NCBI GenBank assembly: GCA_046758465.1
Contig: JBHIAG010000059.1
Coordinates: forward strand, 1 to 13,328
Length of the DNA: 13,328 nucleotides
Source of the DNA: JBHIAG01 sp046758465
Lineage (GTDB): Bacteria; Acidobacteriota; Terriglobia; Acidiferrales; 2-02-FULL-67-57
Direction of reading: 5' to 3'
Position numbers and translations under genes: made by a program. Each line of letters begins with the position of its first letter. Position 1 is the stretch's first letter. A model generated the notes under the pieces. It was not told where the DNA came from and did no database searches. It was given only the letters and a program-made list of their open reading frames with translations. Positions 6,982 to 13,328 of the stretch are shown here, piece after piece.

Positions 6982-7488
6982 ATGAAGCTGCAGCAGAAAC
7001 AAAGGGCCAAGCGCATTCTGAGCGTGATTGGGGACGGGACTCTGGGCTTATCCGTCTTGCCTATACTCGCCTATTTGCTGGTTCTTCTCCGCCAAGCTCT
7101 GGCCTCATTCGGGGGAGAGAGGGATTGGATGTATTTTTTGGATAACCACGGAATACCGATTTTCGTCCCCGTATTCCTATTGTTCGCGCCCCTTGGTTTT
7201 CCCTTGGTCGGCTATCTCTCCTATCGTTTTCCCCAGTTCCGCTGGCGACGAGACTGGTGGTTCGTCCTGCTGTCAGAAGTTGGAATGGCAGCGGCGGGGC
7301 TGGCGTTAGTGCTGTTAGTGCTCATGGTAGCTTCGTCGGCGCAAATTCTCGGTCCACACCCAGACGTAAGATTCCTAGAGAGCCTTTCGTTCGCCATTGC
7401 CTACATTGGGGCTAGCCTGTACTTACCAGTTCCGTGGTTTGTCTATCGGCGGCTTCGTGTTCCAAGCGCACCGAAACCGGCTCACTGA
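6982..7488 (+). CDS. Small membrane protein, second paralog after xerC
   Basis: A 168-residue, four-helix membrane protein clearly related to the previous gene: KRILSVIGDG matches KRVLRVLGDG, APLGFPLVGYLSYRFP...WRRDWWFVLLSE (about 69-99) matches its central block, and LPVPWFVYRRLR matches its end. Hydrophobic segments lie at about 20-40, 58-80, 93-117 and 134-153. An ATG at 6946 is in frame, but it lies inside the xerC remnant and would add 12 residues with no counterpart in the paralog. I therefore prefer 6982, although only GAAGGGA directly before it resembles a ribosome site. GC is again low (29 of 60 in 7141-7200). The two genes are well diverged at DNA level, so they are not a fresh duplication. 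Function is unknown. Confidence 0.78.
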   Translation: MKLQQKQRAKRILSVIGDGTLGLSVLPILAYLLVLLRQALASFGGERDWMYFLDNHGIPIFVPVFLLFAPLGFPLVGYLSYRFPQFRWRRDWWFVLLSEVGMAAAGLALVLLVLMVASSAQILGPHPDVRFLESLSFAIAYIGASLYLPVPWFVYRRLRVPSAPKPAH

Positions 7489-7582
7489 TCTCGAACCCCG
7501 AGCGCTGAGAGAGGTTTCGCCAGCAACTTTTTGGCCCCAGCGGGTTGGAAGCAAACGCAGGGTTTATCCCGGACGAGGAGCA

Positions 7583-7705
7583 ATGATGATGCCATCGCGT
7601 TCTCATCTGCGGCGTCGCTTGGCCATTTTCCTGAGCCTGCTACTAACCGCGGCCTCTACCAGCCTGCGCCGCGGCGTAACCGCTTTCCCTCCACTACCGT
7701 CTTAG
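7583..7705 (+). CDS. Candidate 40-codon ORF with a signal-like hydrophobic stretch
   Basis: This reading frame begins with three ATG codons (7583, 7586, 7589) behind a good ribosome site, GAGGAG at 7575-7580, which best suits the second ATG. The product has a basic start (PSRSHLRRR), a hydrophobic run LAIFLSLLLTAAS and a short proline-containing tail, so it could be a small membrane peptide or the leftover signal peptide of a lost secreted protein. I recognise no family. It lies in the 280-base gap between the membrane paralogs and the first peptidase, in which nothing else codes convincingly. A chance ORF remains quite possible. Confidence 0.3.
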   Translation: MMMPSRSHLRRRLAIFLSLLLTAASTSLRRGVTAFPPLPS

Positions 7706-7713
7706 GGTATAAA
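7685..7713 (+). promoter_or_regulatory. Candidate promoter for the peptidase pair
   Basis: TATAAA at 7708-7713 is a good -10 element, with a weak -35 (TTCCCT, 7685-7690) 17 bases upstream. A start near 7720 would give a leader of about 50 bases before the first peptidase gene. The weak -35 makes this tentative, and an activator could be needed. Confidence 0.35.
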
Positions 7714-7716
7714 GTA

Positions 7717-7734
7717 GCTCCCTTAGTGGGGAGC
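7717..7734 (+). promoter_or_regulatory. Leader stem-loop upstream of the first peptidase
   Basis: GCTCCC (7717-7722) pairs with GGGAGC (7729-7734) around a six-base loop, right at or after the predicted transcription start and about 35 bases before the start codon. It could stabilise the mRNA 5' end. No T run follows, so it is not a terminator, and a chance hairpin is possible. Confidence 0.25.
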
Positions 7735-7768
7735 GGTTCCTTCCACAATGTTGCGAGCGAGGTGAGCG

Positions 7769-10465
7769 ATGTTCCGACGAGCCCTAGGTCTGGTGTGTGT
7801 CCTGGTTGTCCTGGCCCTGCCTTTGGCGGTCCTGCCAGTTGCTGCGCAAACGATCCCGACGCCGGAAGAGTTTGCCGGCTTCCGCATGGGGACGCCGAAG
7901 AGGCTGGTGCGCTGGGAGAAGATTGTCGAGTACATGAATCGGGTTGATCGCGCTTCCGACCGGGTCGTGGTCGAGGAACTGGGGAAGAGCACACGGGGCA
8001 ATCCCTTCCTGCTGGTGATGGTGTCGGCGCCCGCGAACCTGGCGCGGTTGGAGGAGTTCAAACAACTGCAGCGGCAACTCGCCTATCCCTACGAGCTGGA
8101 TGAGGCGGCCGCCGAGCGGCTGATTGCACGGGGCAAGGCGGTGCTGCTGATTACGCTCAACATCCACTCCACGGAAATCGGCGCGAGCCAAATGGCGCTG
8201 GAGCTTGTGCACCGGCTGGCGACGGAGAACTCGCCCTTCATCCAGAACATGCTCGACAACGTGATCTTGTTGTTGGTGCCGTCGTTCAACCCCGACGGGC
8301 AGATCATGGTGGTGGACTGGTACAACAAGAATGTGGATACGGAATACGCCCTGAGTTCGATGCCGTGGCTTTACCACTACTACACCGGCCACGACAATAA
8401 CCGCGACGCCTTTGCGCTGACGCAGGTGGAGAGCCAGCTGGTGACGAAAGTGCTCTACCAGGACTGGTTCCCCCAGGTCTATCTCGACGAGCACCAGATG
8501 GGCCCTTCGGGGCCGCGGATTTTTGTGCCGCCCTTCCGCAACCCCATCAATCCCAACGTGGACCCGACCATCTGGGCGATGAACGGCCTGCTGGGCTTTG
8601 CCATGAACGCGGCGCTGAACGAGGCGGGCTACGTGGGCGTGACCTACGACCAGTTCTACACCTCCTGGTGGCAGGGGGCCTTCATGATGCAGGTCTGGTG
8701 GCACAACATCGTCGGCCTGCTGACGGAAGTGGCGAGCACCCGCATGGCTTCACCCCTCAAGCAGGAAAAAGCCAAGCTGGGCATGCTTGCGCGCGGGCCG
8801 CGGCCGAGCTTCCAAAAGTTTCTAGACGAGCTGGAGAAGAATCCTGACAAGCCGATTCCCGCGCCGCGCGACACCGTCCCGCGCAACAACTACCCCAAGC
8901 CGTGGCTCGGCGGCACCTGGACGCTGCGGGACATCATCGACTACGAACTGGTGGCTAGCTTTGGCTTGCTCGATGCCGTCGCCAACAACCGCGCCACCCT
9001 GCTGCGGAACCAGTGGCGGATGGGCCGGCGGGCGATTGCGGCGGGCAAAAAAGGCAACCCGTACGCCTGGGTCTTCCCGCCCGAACAGCACGACCCGGCA
9101 GTGGCGGTCAAGCTGCTCGATTTATTGGCGTTCATGGGGGTTGAGGTGCATCGCGCTGAAAAACCCTTCCAAGCCGGCGGCAAAGAGTATCCTGCCGGCA
9201 GCAGTGTCATCCTGATGGCGCAGCCGTTCCGCGGCTTTGTCAAGGACCTGTTGGAAATCCAGAAGCATCCCGACCCGCGGAAGATGCCGCGGGGTGCGAT
9301 GGCCGACCGGCCTTACGACGTGACTGGCTGGACGCTGCCGCTCCAGATGGGTGTCAAGGCCATCCGGATTGATAAGCCGTTTGAGGCTGAGCTGAGGAAG
9401 CTGGCCAGCATTCCGCCCGCTACCGGTGAGTTGAACCGTAGCCAGCGGCGGGTGCGTAATCCCTACGGGTATTTGATCCGCCCCGAGCCGAACAACAAAA
9501 TCATCGCCACCAACCGGCTGCTGAAGGCGGGCTTCGAGGTTTATTGGTTGGCCGAGGAAGTTTCGGTCGGCGGGACGAGCTATCCTGCCGGGACGCTGCT
9601 GGTGCGGCACAGGAGAGGGCGGGATACGGGAGCCCAGGTAGAGGAGTTGGCCAAGACGCTGGCACTCGCGGCGGCCGAGGTTGCGCGGCCCTTCCGGGCC
9701 AAAGCGCTGCGGTTGCGGGCGCCGCGCGTCGGCCTCTACCAGCCCTGGATCGCCTCGATGGACGAAGGCTGGACGCGCTGGCTGCTCGAGCAGTATCGCT
9801 TCGAATACAAGACACTCCACAACGCCGACATCAAAGCGGGCAAGCTGGCGGAGAAGTTCGACGTCATTATCTTCCCGGCCGACCGGACCAAAAAGCAGAT
9901 CGTCGAGGGCAACAAGCGCAAATGGACGCGCCCCGAATACAAGGGCGGGATCGGCGAGGAAGGCATCGAAGCGGTGCGCGCGTTTGTGCGCGCCGGGGGG
10001 ACGCTGCTGGTGATGAACCAATCAACCGACCTGGCGCTGGAGACGCTGGCGCTGCCGCTGAAGAACGCGCTGCGGGGGCTGAAGGCGTCCGAGTTCTCCT
10101 GTCCGGGTTCGCTGCTGCGGATTTACGTGGACACGCAACATCCGGTGGCCTACGGGATGCGGCCGGAGGCGACGGCGGTGTTCGGCAACAGCCGGGCGTT
10201 CGACCCCGCCCCCGGCTTCAGCTACACTGACGTGCGCGTCATCGCCCGCTATCCGACGACGAACCCGCTCCAGAGCGGCTGGATTCGCGGGCCGGAACAT
10301 TTGCAGGACCGGATTGCGGCCGCCGAAGTCAGCTATGAGAAAGGGCGGGTGGTGCTGATTGGTTTCCGGCCGCAGTTCCGCGCCCAGCCGCATAATACGT
10401 TCAAGCTGTTCTTCAACGCGTTGCACTACGCGGCGACAGAACCGGCGGCACTGCCACAACAGTAG
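7769..10465 (+). CDS. Secreted M14-family zinc carboxypeptidase-like protein with C-terminal amidotransferase-like domain (copy 1)
   Basis: An 898-residue exported protein. A signal peptide (about 1-27, ending PVAAQ) precedes TIPTPEEFAGFRMGT. The M14 peptidase domain shows the zinc motif HSTE (His133, Glu136), NPDG (174-177), NNRD with Arg212 as the likely substrate-binding arginine, a second zinc His242 in DEHQMG, and the catalytic glutamate Glu320 in LLTEVAS. All key residues are present, so cleavage of peptides outside the inner membrane is likely; the exact substrate is unknown. A middle region of unclear fold (about 385-645) follows. The part from about 652 to 886 (RVGLYQPWIASMDEGWTRWL ... 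GRVVLIGF) resembles a class I glutamine amidotransferase fold, but the nucleophile elbow is MNQST with no cysteine, so it is probably a non-catalytic or binding domain. The start has a good ribosome site, GAGGTGA (7759-7765). It is 62 bases upstream of a paralog and probably co-transcribed with it. Confidence 0.87.
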   Translation: MFRRALGLVCVLVVLALPLAVLPVAAQTIPTPEEFAGFRMGTPKRLVRWEKIVEYMNRVDRASDRVVVEELGKSTRGNPFLLVMVSAPANLARLEEFKQLQRQLAYPYELDEAAAERLIARGKAVLLITLNIHSTEIGASQMALELVHRLATENSPFIQNMLDNVILLLVPSFNPDGQIMVVDWYNKNVDTEYALSSMPWLYHYYTGHDNNRDAFALTQVESQLVTKVLYQDWFPQVYLDEHQMGPSGPRIFVPPFRNPINPNVDPTIWAMNGLLGFAMNAALNEAGYVGVTYDQFYTSWWQGAFMMQVWWHNIVGLLTEVASTRMASPLKQEKAKLGMLARGPRPSFQKFLDELEKNPDKPIPAPRDTVPRNNYPKPWLGGTWTLRDIIDYELVASFGLLDAVANNRATLLRNQWRMGRRAIAAGKKGNPYAWVFPPEQHDPAVAVKLLDLLAFMGVEVHRAEKPFQAGGKEYPAGSSVILMAQPFRGFVKDLLEIQKHPDPRKMPRGAMADRPYDVTGWTLPLQMGVKAIRIDKPFEAELRKLASIPPATGELNRSQRRVRNPYGYLIRPEPNNKIIATNRLLKAGFEVYWLAEEVSVGGTSYPAGTLLVRHRRGRDTGAQVEELAKTLALAAAEVARPFRAKALRLRAPRVGLYQPWIASMDEGWTRWLLEQYRFEYKTLHNADIKAGKLAEKFDVIIFPADRTKKQIVEGNKRKWTRPEYKGGIGEEGIEAVRAFVRAGGTLLVMNQSTDLALETLALPLKNALRGLKASEFSCPGSLLRIYVDTQHPVAYGMRPEATAVFGNSRAFDPAPGFSYTDVRVIARYPTTNPLQSGWIRGPEHLQDRIAAAEVSYEKGRVVLIGFRPQFRAQPHNTFKLFFNALHYAATEPAALPQQ
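10295..10347 (+). repeat. 53-base block identical in both peptidase genes
   Basis: Bases 10295-10347 are identical to 13084-13136 in the second peptidase gene, covering codons for EHLQDRIAAAEVSYEKG. Flanking codons differ at silent positions, including the bases immediately on either side (G or C before, G or C after). In two genes that differ widely elsewhere, this run suggests a gene-conversion patch or strong constraint. Confidence 0.7.
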
Positions 10466-10475
10466 AGGCAAAAGA

Positions 10476-10501
10476 AGCAGACCCCTCGACTTCGCTCGGG
10501 G
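10476..10501. repeat. Short palindromic repeat in the gap between the two peptidase genes
   Basis: AGCAGACCCCTCGACTTCGC followed by TCGGG (10476-10500) closely matches AGCAGATCCCTCGCTCCGCT followed by CGGG (4791-4814) in the larger palindromic element, differing by one gap and a few substitutions. The CCCC and GGGG ends (10482-10485 and 10498-10501) can pair. It is bracketed by near-identical direct repeats, GAGGCAAAAGAAGCA (10465-10479) and GAGGCAAAGGAGGCA (10507-10521). The second of these contains the AAGGAGG ribosome site of the next gene. Confidence 0.6.
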
Positions 10502-10527
10502 CAAGCGAGGCAAAGGAGGCAAAAGAG

Positions 10528-13254
10528 ATGAGACGGACTTCGAGACTTTTGGCACTGACGACGCTGGTACTGTTTGTTGTCATTCCGGTGAGCACGCTCG
10601 CAGCGGGCGCGCCCGAAGCGGGCGCGCAGGCGATCCCGACGCCGGAAGAGTTTGCGGGCTTCCGGATGGGGACGGACAAGAAGCTGGTGCGCTGGGACAA
10701 GATTGTGGAGTACTTCGCGCTGGTGGCGCGGGCGAGCGAGCGGGTGGAAGTGCGCGAGCTGGGCAAGAGCACGCTGGGCAATCCCTTTATCCTGGCGACC
10801 ATCAGTGCGCCGGCGAACCTGGCGCGGCAGGAGGAGTTCAAAGCCATCCAGAGGCGCCTGGCCCATCCCTATGACCTCGCAGAGGCCGAGGCGCGGGAGC
10901 TGGTAGGGCGGGGCAAGGCGGTGGTCTTCATCCAGTTGAATCTGCACTCGACCGAAATCGGCGCGAGCCAGATGGCGCTGGAGCTTGTGCACCGGCTGGC
11001 GACCGAGGACTCGCCCTTCATCCAGAACATCCTCGACAACGTGATTTTTCTGCTGCTGCCCTCGGCCAACCCCGACGGCCAGGCGATGGTAGTGGACTGG
11101 TACAACCAGAATGTAGGCAGCGAGCACGAGTTCAGCCGGATGCCCTGGCTCTACCACCACTACGTCGGCCACGATAACAACCGCGATGCCTTCATGCTCA
11201 CCCAGATCGAGAGCCAGCTCATCACGCGCGTGCTCTACGAGGAGTGGTTCCCGCAGGTGTTTATCGACGAGCACCAGATGGGCTCGAGCGGGGCGCGCAT
11301 CTTCGTGCCGCCGTTCATGAATCCCATCAACCCCAACGTGGACCCCATCATCTGGGCGGAGTTGGGCTGGCTGGGCTTTGTGCTGAACACAGCGCTGAAT
11401 GAGAAGGGCTACAGCGGGGTCATCTACGACGACAGGTACACGGCGTGGTGGCAGGGCGGGTTCCGAGCGGCGGGCTGGTGGCACAACATCGTCGGCCTGC
11501 TGACCGAAGTCGCCAGCGCCCGCATCGCCTCCCCCGTCGAGCAGGGGAAGACGGAACTCTGGAAGCAACTGCCGCCTTTGGAAGAGGATTTTCGTCGGCG
11601 GCAAGCGCGTGACCCACGCCAGCCGCTGCCGGCGCCGCGCGACACCGTGCCGCGCTTCAACTATCCGCGACCCTGGCTGGGGGGCACCTGGCGGCTGCGC
11701 GACATCGTGGACTACGAACTCACCGCCACCTATGCATTGCTCGATGCCTGCGCGAACGGCCGTGTGCGCCTGATGGAGAACCACTACCGGATGGGCCGGC
11801 GGGCGATTGCCGCGGGCAAAAAGGGCAACCCCTACGCGTGGGTCTTTCCGCCCGAGCAGCACGATGCAGCAACGCTGGTGAAGTTGCTCAAGACGCTGCG
11901 GCTAGGCGGGGTGGAAGTGCACCGGGCCGAGAAGGCGTTCCAAGCCGACGGGAAAGACTACCCGGCGGGCAGCAGCGTCATTCTGATGGCGCAGCCGTAC
12001 CGCGCCTACGCCAAAGACCTGCTGGAGCGGCAAAAGCATCCCGACCCGAAGCGCTATGAGGCCGGGCGGATCCGCCCGCGGCCGTACGACGTCACCGGCT
12101 GGACGTTGCGGTTGCAGATGGGTGTCAAGGCCATCCGGATTGACAAGCCGTTCGCGGCCGAGCTCGCCCGCCTCGACACCATTCCCGCCGCGCCCGGCCA
12201 GCTTGCCCGGGCCGGGCGGGGCCGCGTCTACGGGTACTTGATTCGGCCTGAACCCAACAACAAGGTCATTGCCACGAACCGGCTGCTCAAGGCGGGCGCT
12301 GAGGTTTACTGGCTGACCGAGGAGGTTGAGGAACCTCCCGCGGCCGGAGCCGCGGGGTTGAGCGGGGGAGGTGGCAGGAGCTATGCGGCAGGGGCGCTGC
12401 TGGTGCGCGGGCGGGGTAGGGGTGAGCAGGTGGAGCGGCTCGTCGAGGAGCTTGCGCTCAGCGCGCACGAGCTGGCGCGTGCTCCTGCCCAGAGGGCGCT
12501 GCGCTTGCGGACGCCGCGCATCGGGCTCTATCAACCCTGGACGGCCTCGATGGACGAGGGTTGGACGCGCTGGCTGCTCGAACAGTACGAGTTCGACTAC
12601 ACGACGCTGCACAACAAAGACATGCAGGCCGGGAAGCTGAGCGAGAAGTTTGACGTGATTATCTTTCCCGACATGCGCTACCGGCAAATCCTGCGGGGAC
12701 AGCAGGGGGAGTGGGTACGGCCGGAGTATCGCGGCGGGATTGGCACGGCGGGGGTGGCGGCGGTGCGGGAGTTTGTGCGCGCTGGCGGCACGCTGGTGCT
12801 GCTGGGCGACTCAGCGGGGCTGGCGCTGGAGACAATGGCCGTGCCGCTGAAGAACGCGCTCACGGGCGTGAAGCCCAGCGAGTTTTCCTGCCCGGGCTCC
12901 CTGCTGCGCCTCCTGGTGGACACGCGCCATCCGGTGGCCTATGGGATGCCAGCCGAGGCCACGGCCAGTTTTGTCAGCAGCCCGGCGTTTGACCTGGCGC
13001 CCAGCTTCAGCTACACCGACCTGCGCGTCATCGCGCGCTACCCCACCACGAACCCGCTCCAGAGCGGTTGGCTGCGCGGGCCCGAACATTTGCAGGACCG
13101 GATTGCGGCCGCCGAAGTCAGCTATGAGAAAGGGCGCGTGGTGCTGATTGGCTTCCGGGCGCAGTTCCGTGCCCAGGCGCACAATACCTTCAAGCTGCTG
13201 TTCAACGCGCTGCACTATGCGGCGGCGGAACCCGCCGCATTGCCGCGCCGCTAG
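10528..13254 (+). CDS. Secreted M14-family zinc carboxypeptidase-like protein with C-terminal amidotransferase-like domain (copy 2)
   Basis: A 908-residue paralog of the preceding gene along its whole length. A signal peptide (about 1-34, ending GAGAQ) leads into AIPTPEEFAGFRMGT. Expected M14 residues are all kept: His140 and Glu143 (HSTE), NPDG (181-184), Arg219 (NNRD), His249 (DEHQMG) and Glu327 (LLTEVAS). The amidotransferase-like part starts near 664, and its elbow reads LLGDSAG, again without cysteine. It differs from copy 1 by a longer signal region and by an in-frame insertion of about a dozen residues near 602-614 (EPPAAGAAGLSGG), whose DNA is a palindrome (12332-12359). AAGGAGG at 10513-10519 is a strong ribosome site 8 bases before the ATG. 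The pair probably forms one transcript. Divergence around the zinc site suggests related but not identical substrates; this is inference. The base runs just after both stops are alike (AGAGGCA, then GAAGCAGA), so the duplicated unit includes some 3' flank. Confidence 0.87.
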   Translation: MRRTSRLLALTTLVLFVVIPVSTLAAGAPEAGAQAIPTPEEFAGFRMGTDKKLVRWDKIVEYFALVARASERVEVRELGKSTLGNPFILATISAPANLARQEEFKAIQRRLAHPYDLAEAEARELVGRGKAVVFIQLNLHSTEIGASQMALELVHRLATEDSPFIQNILDNVIFLLLPSANPDGQAMVVDWYNQNVGSEHEFSRMPWLYHHYVGHDNNRDAFMLTQIESQLITRVLYEEWFPQVFIDEHQMGSSGARIFVPPFMNPINPNVDPIIWAELGWLGFVLNTALNEKGYSGVIYDDRYTAWWQGGFRAAGWWHNIVGLLTEVASARIASPVEQGKTELWKQLPPLEEDFRRRQARDPRQPLPAPRDTVPRFNYPRPWLGGTWRLRDIVDYELTATYALLDACANGRVRLMENHYRMGRRAIAAGKKGNPYAWVFPPEQHDAATLVKLLKTLRLGGVEVHRAEKAFQADGKDYPAGSSVILMAQPYRAYAKDLLERQKHPDPKRYEAGRIRPRPYDVTGWTLRLQMGVKAIRIDKPFAAELARLDTIPAAPGQLARAGRGRVYGYLIRPEPNNKVIATNRLLKAGAEVYWLTEEVEEPPAAGAAGLSGGGGRSYAAGALLVRGRGRGEQVERLVEELALSAHELARAPAQRALRLRTPRIGLYQPWTASMDEGWTRWLLEQYEFDYTTLHNKDMQAGKLSEKFDVIIFPDMRYRQILRGQQGEWVRPEYRGGIGTAGVAAVREFVRAGGTLVLLGDSAGLALETMAVPLKNALTGVKPSEFSCPGSLLRLLVDTRHPVAYGMPAEATASFVSSPAFDLAPSFSYTDLRVIARYPTTNPLQSGWLRGPEHLQDRIAAAEVSYEKGRVVLIGFRAQFRAQAHNTFKLLFNALHYAAAEPAALPRR
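12332..12359. repeat. Palindrome inserted in frame within the second peptidase gene
   Basis: CCCGCGGC (12337-12344) and GCCGCGGG (12349-12356) form a perfect 8-base-pair stem around CGGA, extended by AAC (12332-12334) with GTT (12357-12359). The first peptidase gene has no counterpart here: its protein goes from EEVSV to GGTSYPAG, while this one has EEV, about a dozen extra residues, then GGRSYAAG. The extra length keeps the reading frame. It sits in a loop before the amidotransferase-like domain, where additions would be tolerated. Confidence 0.6.
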
Positions 13255-13282
13255 AGGCAGAGGAAGCAGAGGATCAGCATCA

Positions 13283-13301
13283 CACCGGCGGGACGCCGGT
13301 G
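13283..13301. repeat. GC-rich hairpin downstream of the second peptidase
   Basis: CACCGGCG (13283-13290) pairs with CGCCGGTG (13294-13301) around GGA, 29 bases after the peptidase stop. No T run follows, so it is at best a weak terminator. The adjoining GGTGCCACCG (13299-13308) also occurs in the hairpin after xerC (6344-6353), suggesting one repeat family. The rest of the window to 13328 shows no gene. Confidence 0.55.
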
Positions 13302-13328
13302 CCACCGCCAGCAAGGTTGGGCCGGGTT

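Noticed and set aside
7489..7525. A possible fourth xerC tail after the second membrane gene (CACTGATCTCGA ... GCTGAG)
   Set aside because: Only ACTGAT and a few scattered bases match; it lacks the conserved GGAGGT-TACGACAA part seen in the real remnants.
7769..8704. Minus-strand frames opposite the peptidase genes, and frames in other phases of the plus strand
   Set aside because: They overlap strongly supported genes, lack ribosome sites and domains, and have the biased composition of shadow frames.
12799..12828. GDSAG motif in the second peptidase resembling the nucleophile elbow of hormone-sensitive-lipase-type esterases
   Set aside because: It lies at the elbow of the amidotransferase-like fold, the paralog has NQSTD there, and no esterase oxyanion motif or matching fold is present.
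1..13328. CRISPR arrays, tRNA or rRNA genes and insertion-sequence transposases
   Set aside because: I looked for regularly spaced repeats, cloverleaf-type or rRNA-like sequence and transposase motifs and saw none; the only recombinase is xerC.

Overview
The window is high-GC DNA that reads as a chromosomal segment of a Gram-negative bacterium. Evidence for an outer membrane is the RND efflux pump with a periplasmic adaptor and two large secreted M14-type peptidases. The dispersed palindromic repeats with a CCCTCG...CGCTCGGG core and the secreted M14 plus amidotransferase-like fusion proteins fit Acidobacteriota best, but this is inference and no rRNA or marker gene is present to prove it.

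Layout, left to right. (1) 1-88 is the 3' end of a probable sodium/calcium antiporter. (2) 357-4678 is a two-gene RND efflux operon, adaptor then inner-membrane permease, overlapping by 4 bases (ATGA), with no outer-membrane channel gene alongside. (3) 4719-4843 is a compound palindromic repeat between the convergent permease gene and a small four-helix membrane protein on the minus strand (4847-5278). (4) 5399-6328 is an intact xerC recombinase gene. (5) 6329-7488 is the most unusual part: two paralogous small membrane-protein genes of markedly lower GC, each preceded by a remnant of the xerC 3' end, so the xerC tail occurs three times (6281-6328 intact, 6372-6416 degraded, 6924-6971 well preserved). 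Each remnant stop codon lies exactly 10 bases before the ATG of the following membrane gene. (6) 7489-7768 is a gap holding a possible 40-codon secreted or membrane micro-ORF, a candidate promoter and a stem-loop. (7) 7769-13254 is a tandem pair of about 900-residue secreted M14 metallopeptidase-like proteins that keep all expected zinc and catalytic residues and carry a C-terminal class I amidotransferase-like domain. A short palindromic repeat separates the two genes, and another palindrome sits in frame inside the second gene.

The efflux operon would export toxic compounds from the cell, and the two peptidases would act on peptides in the periplasm or outside the cell. XerC is the housekeeping chromosome-dimer recombinase by sequence. 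The candidate for something undescribed is the array after xerC. It resembles repeated acquisition or duplication of single-gene cassettes, each joined to a copy of the recombinase gene's own 3' end. Whether XerC, homologous recombination or plain tandem duplication made it cannot be settled from this window.
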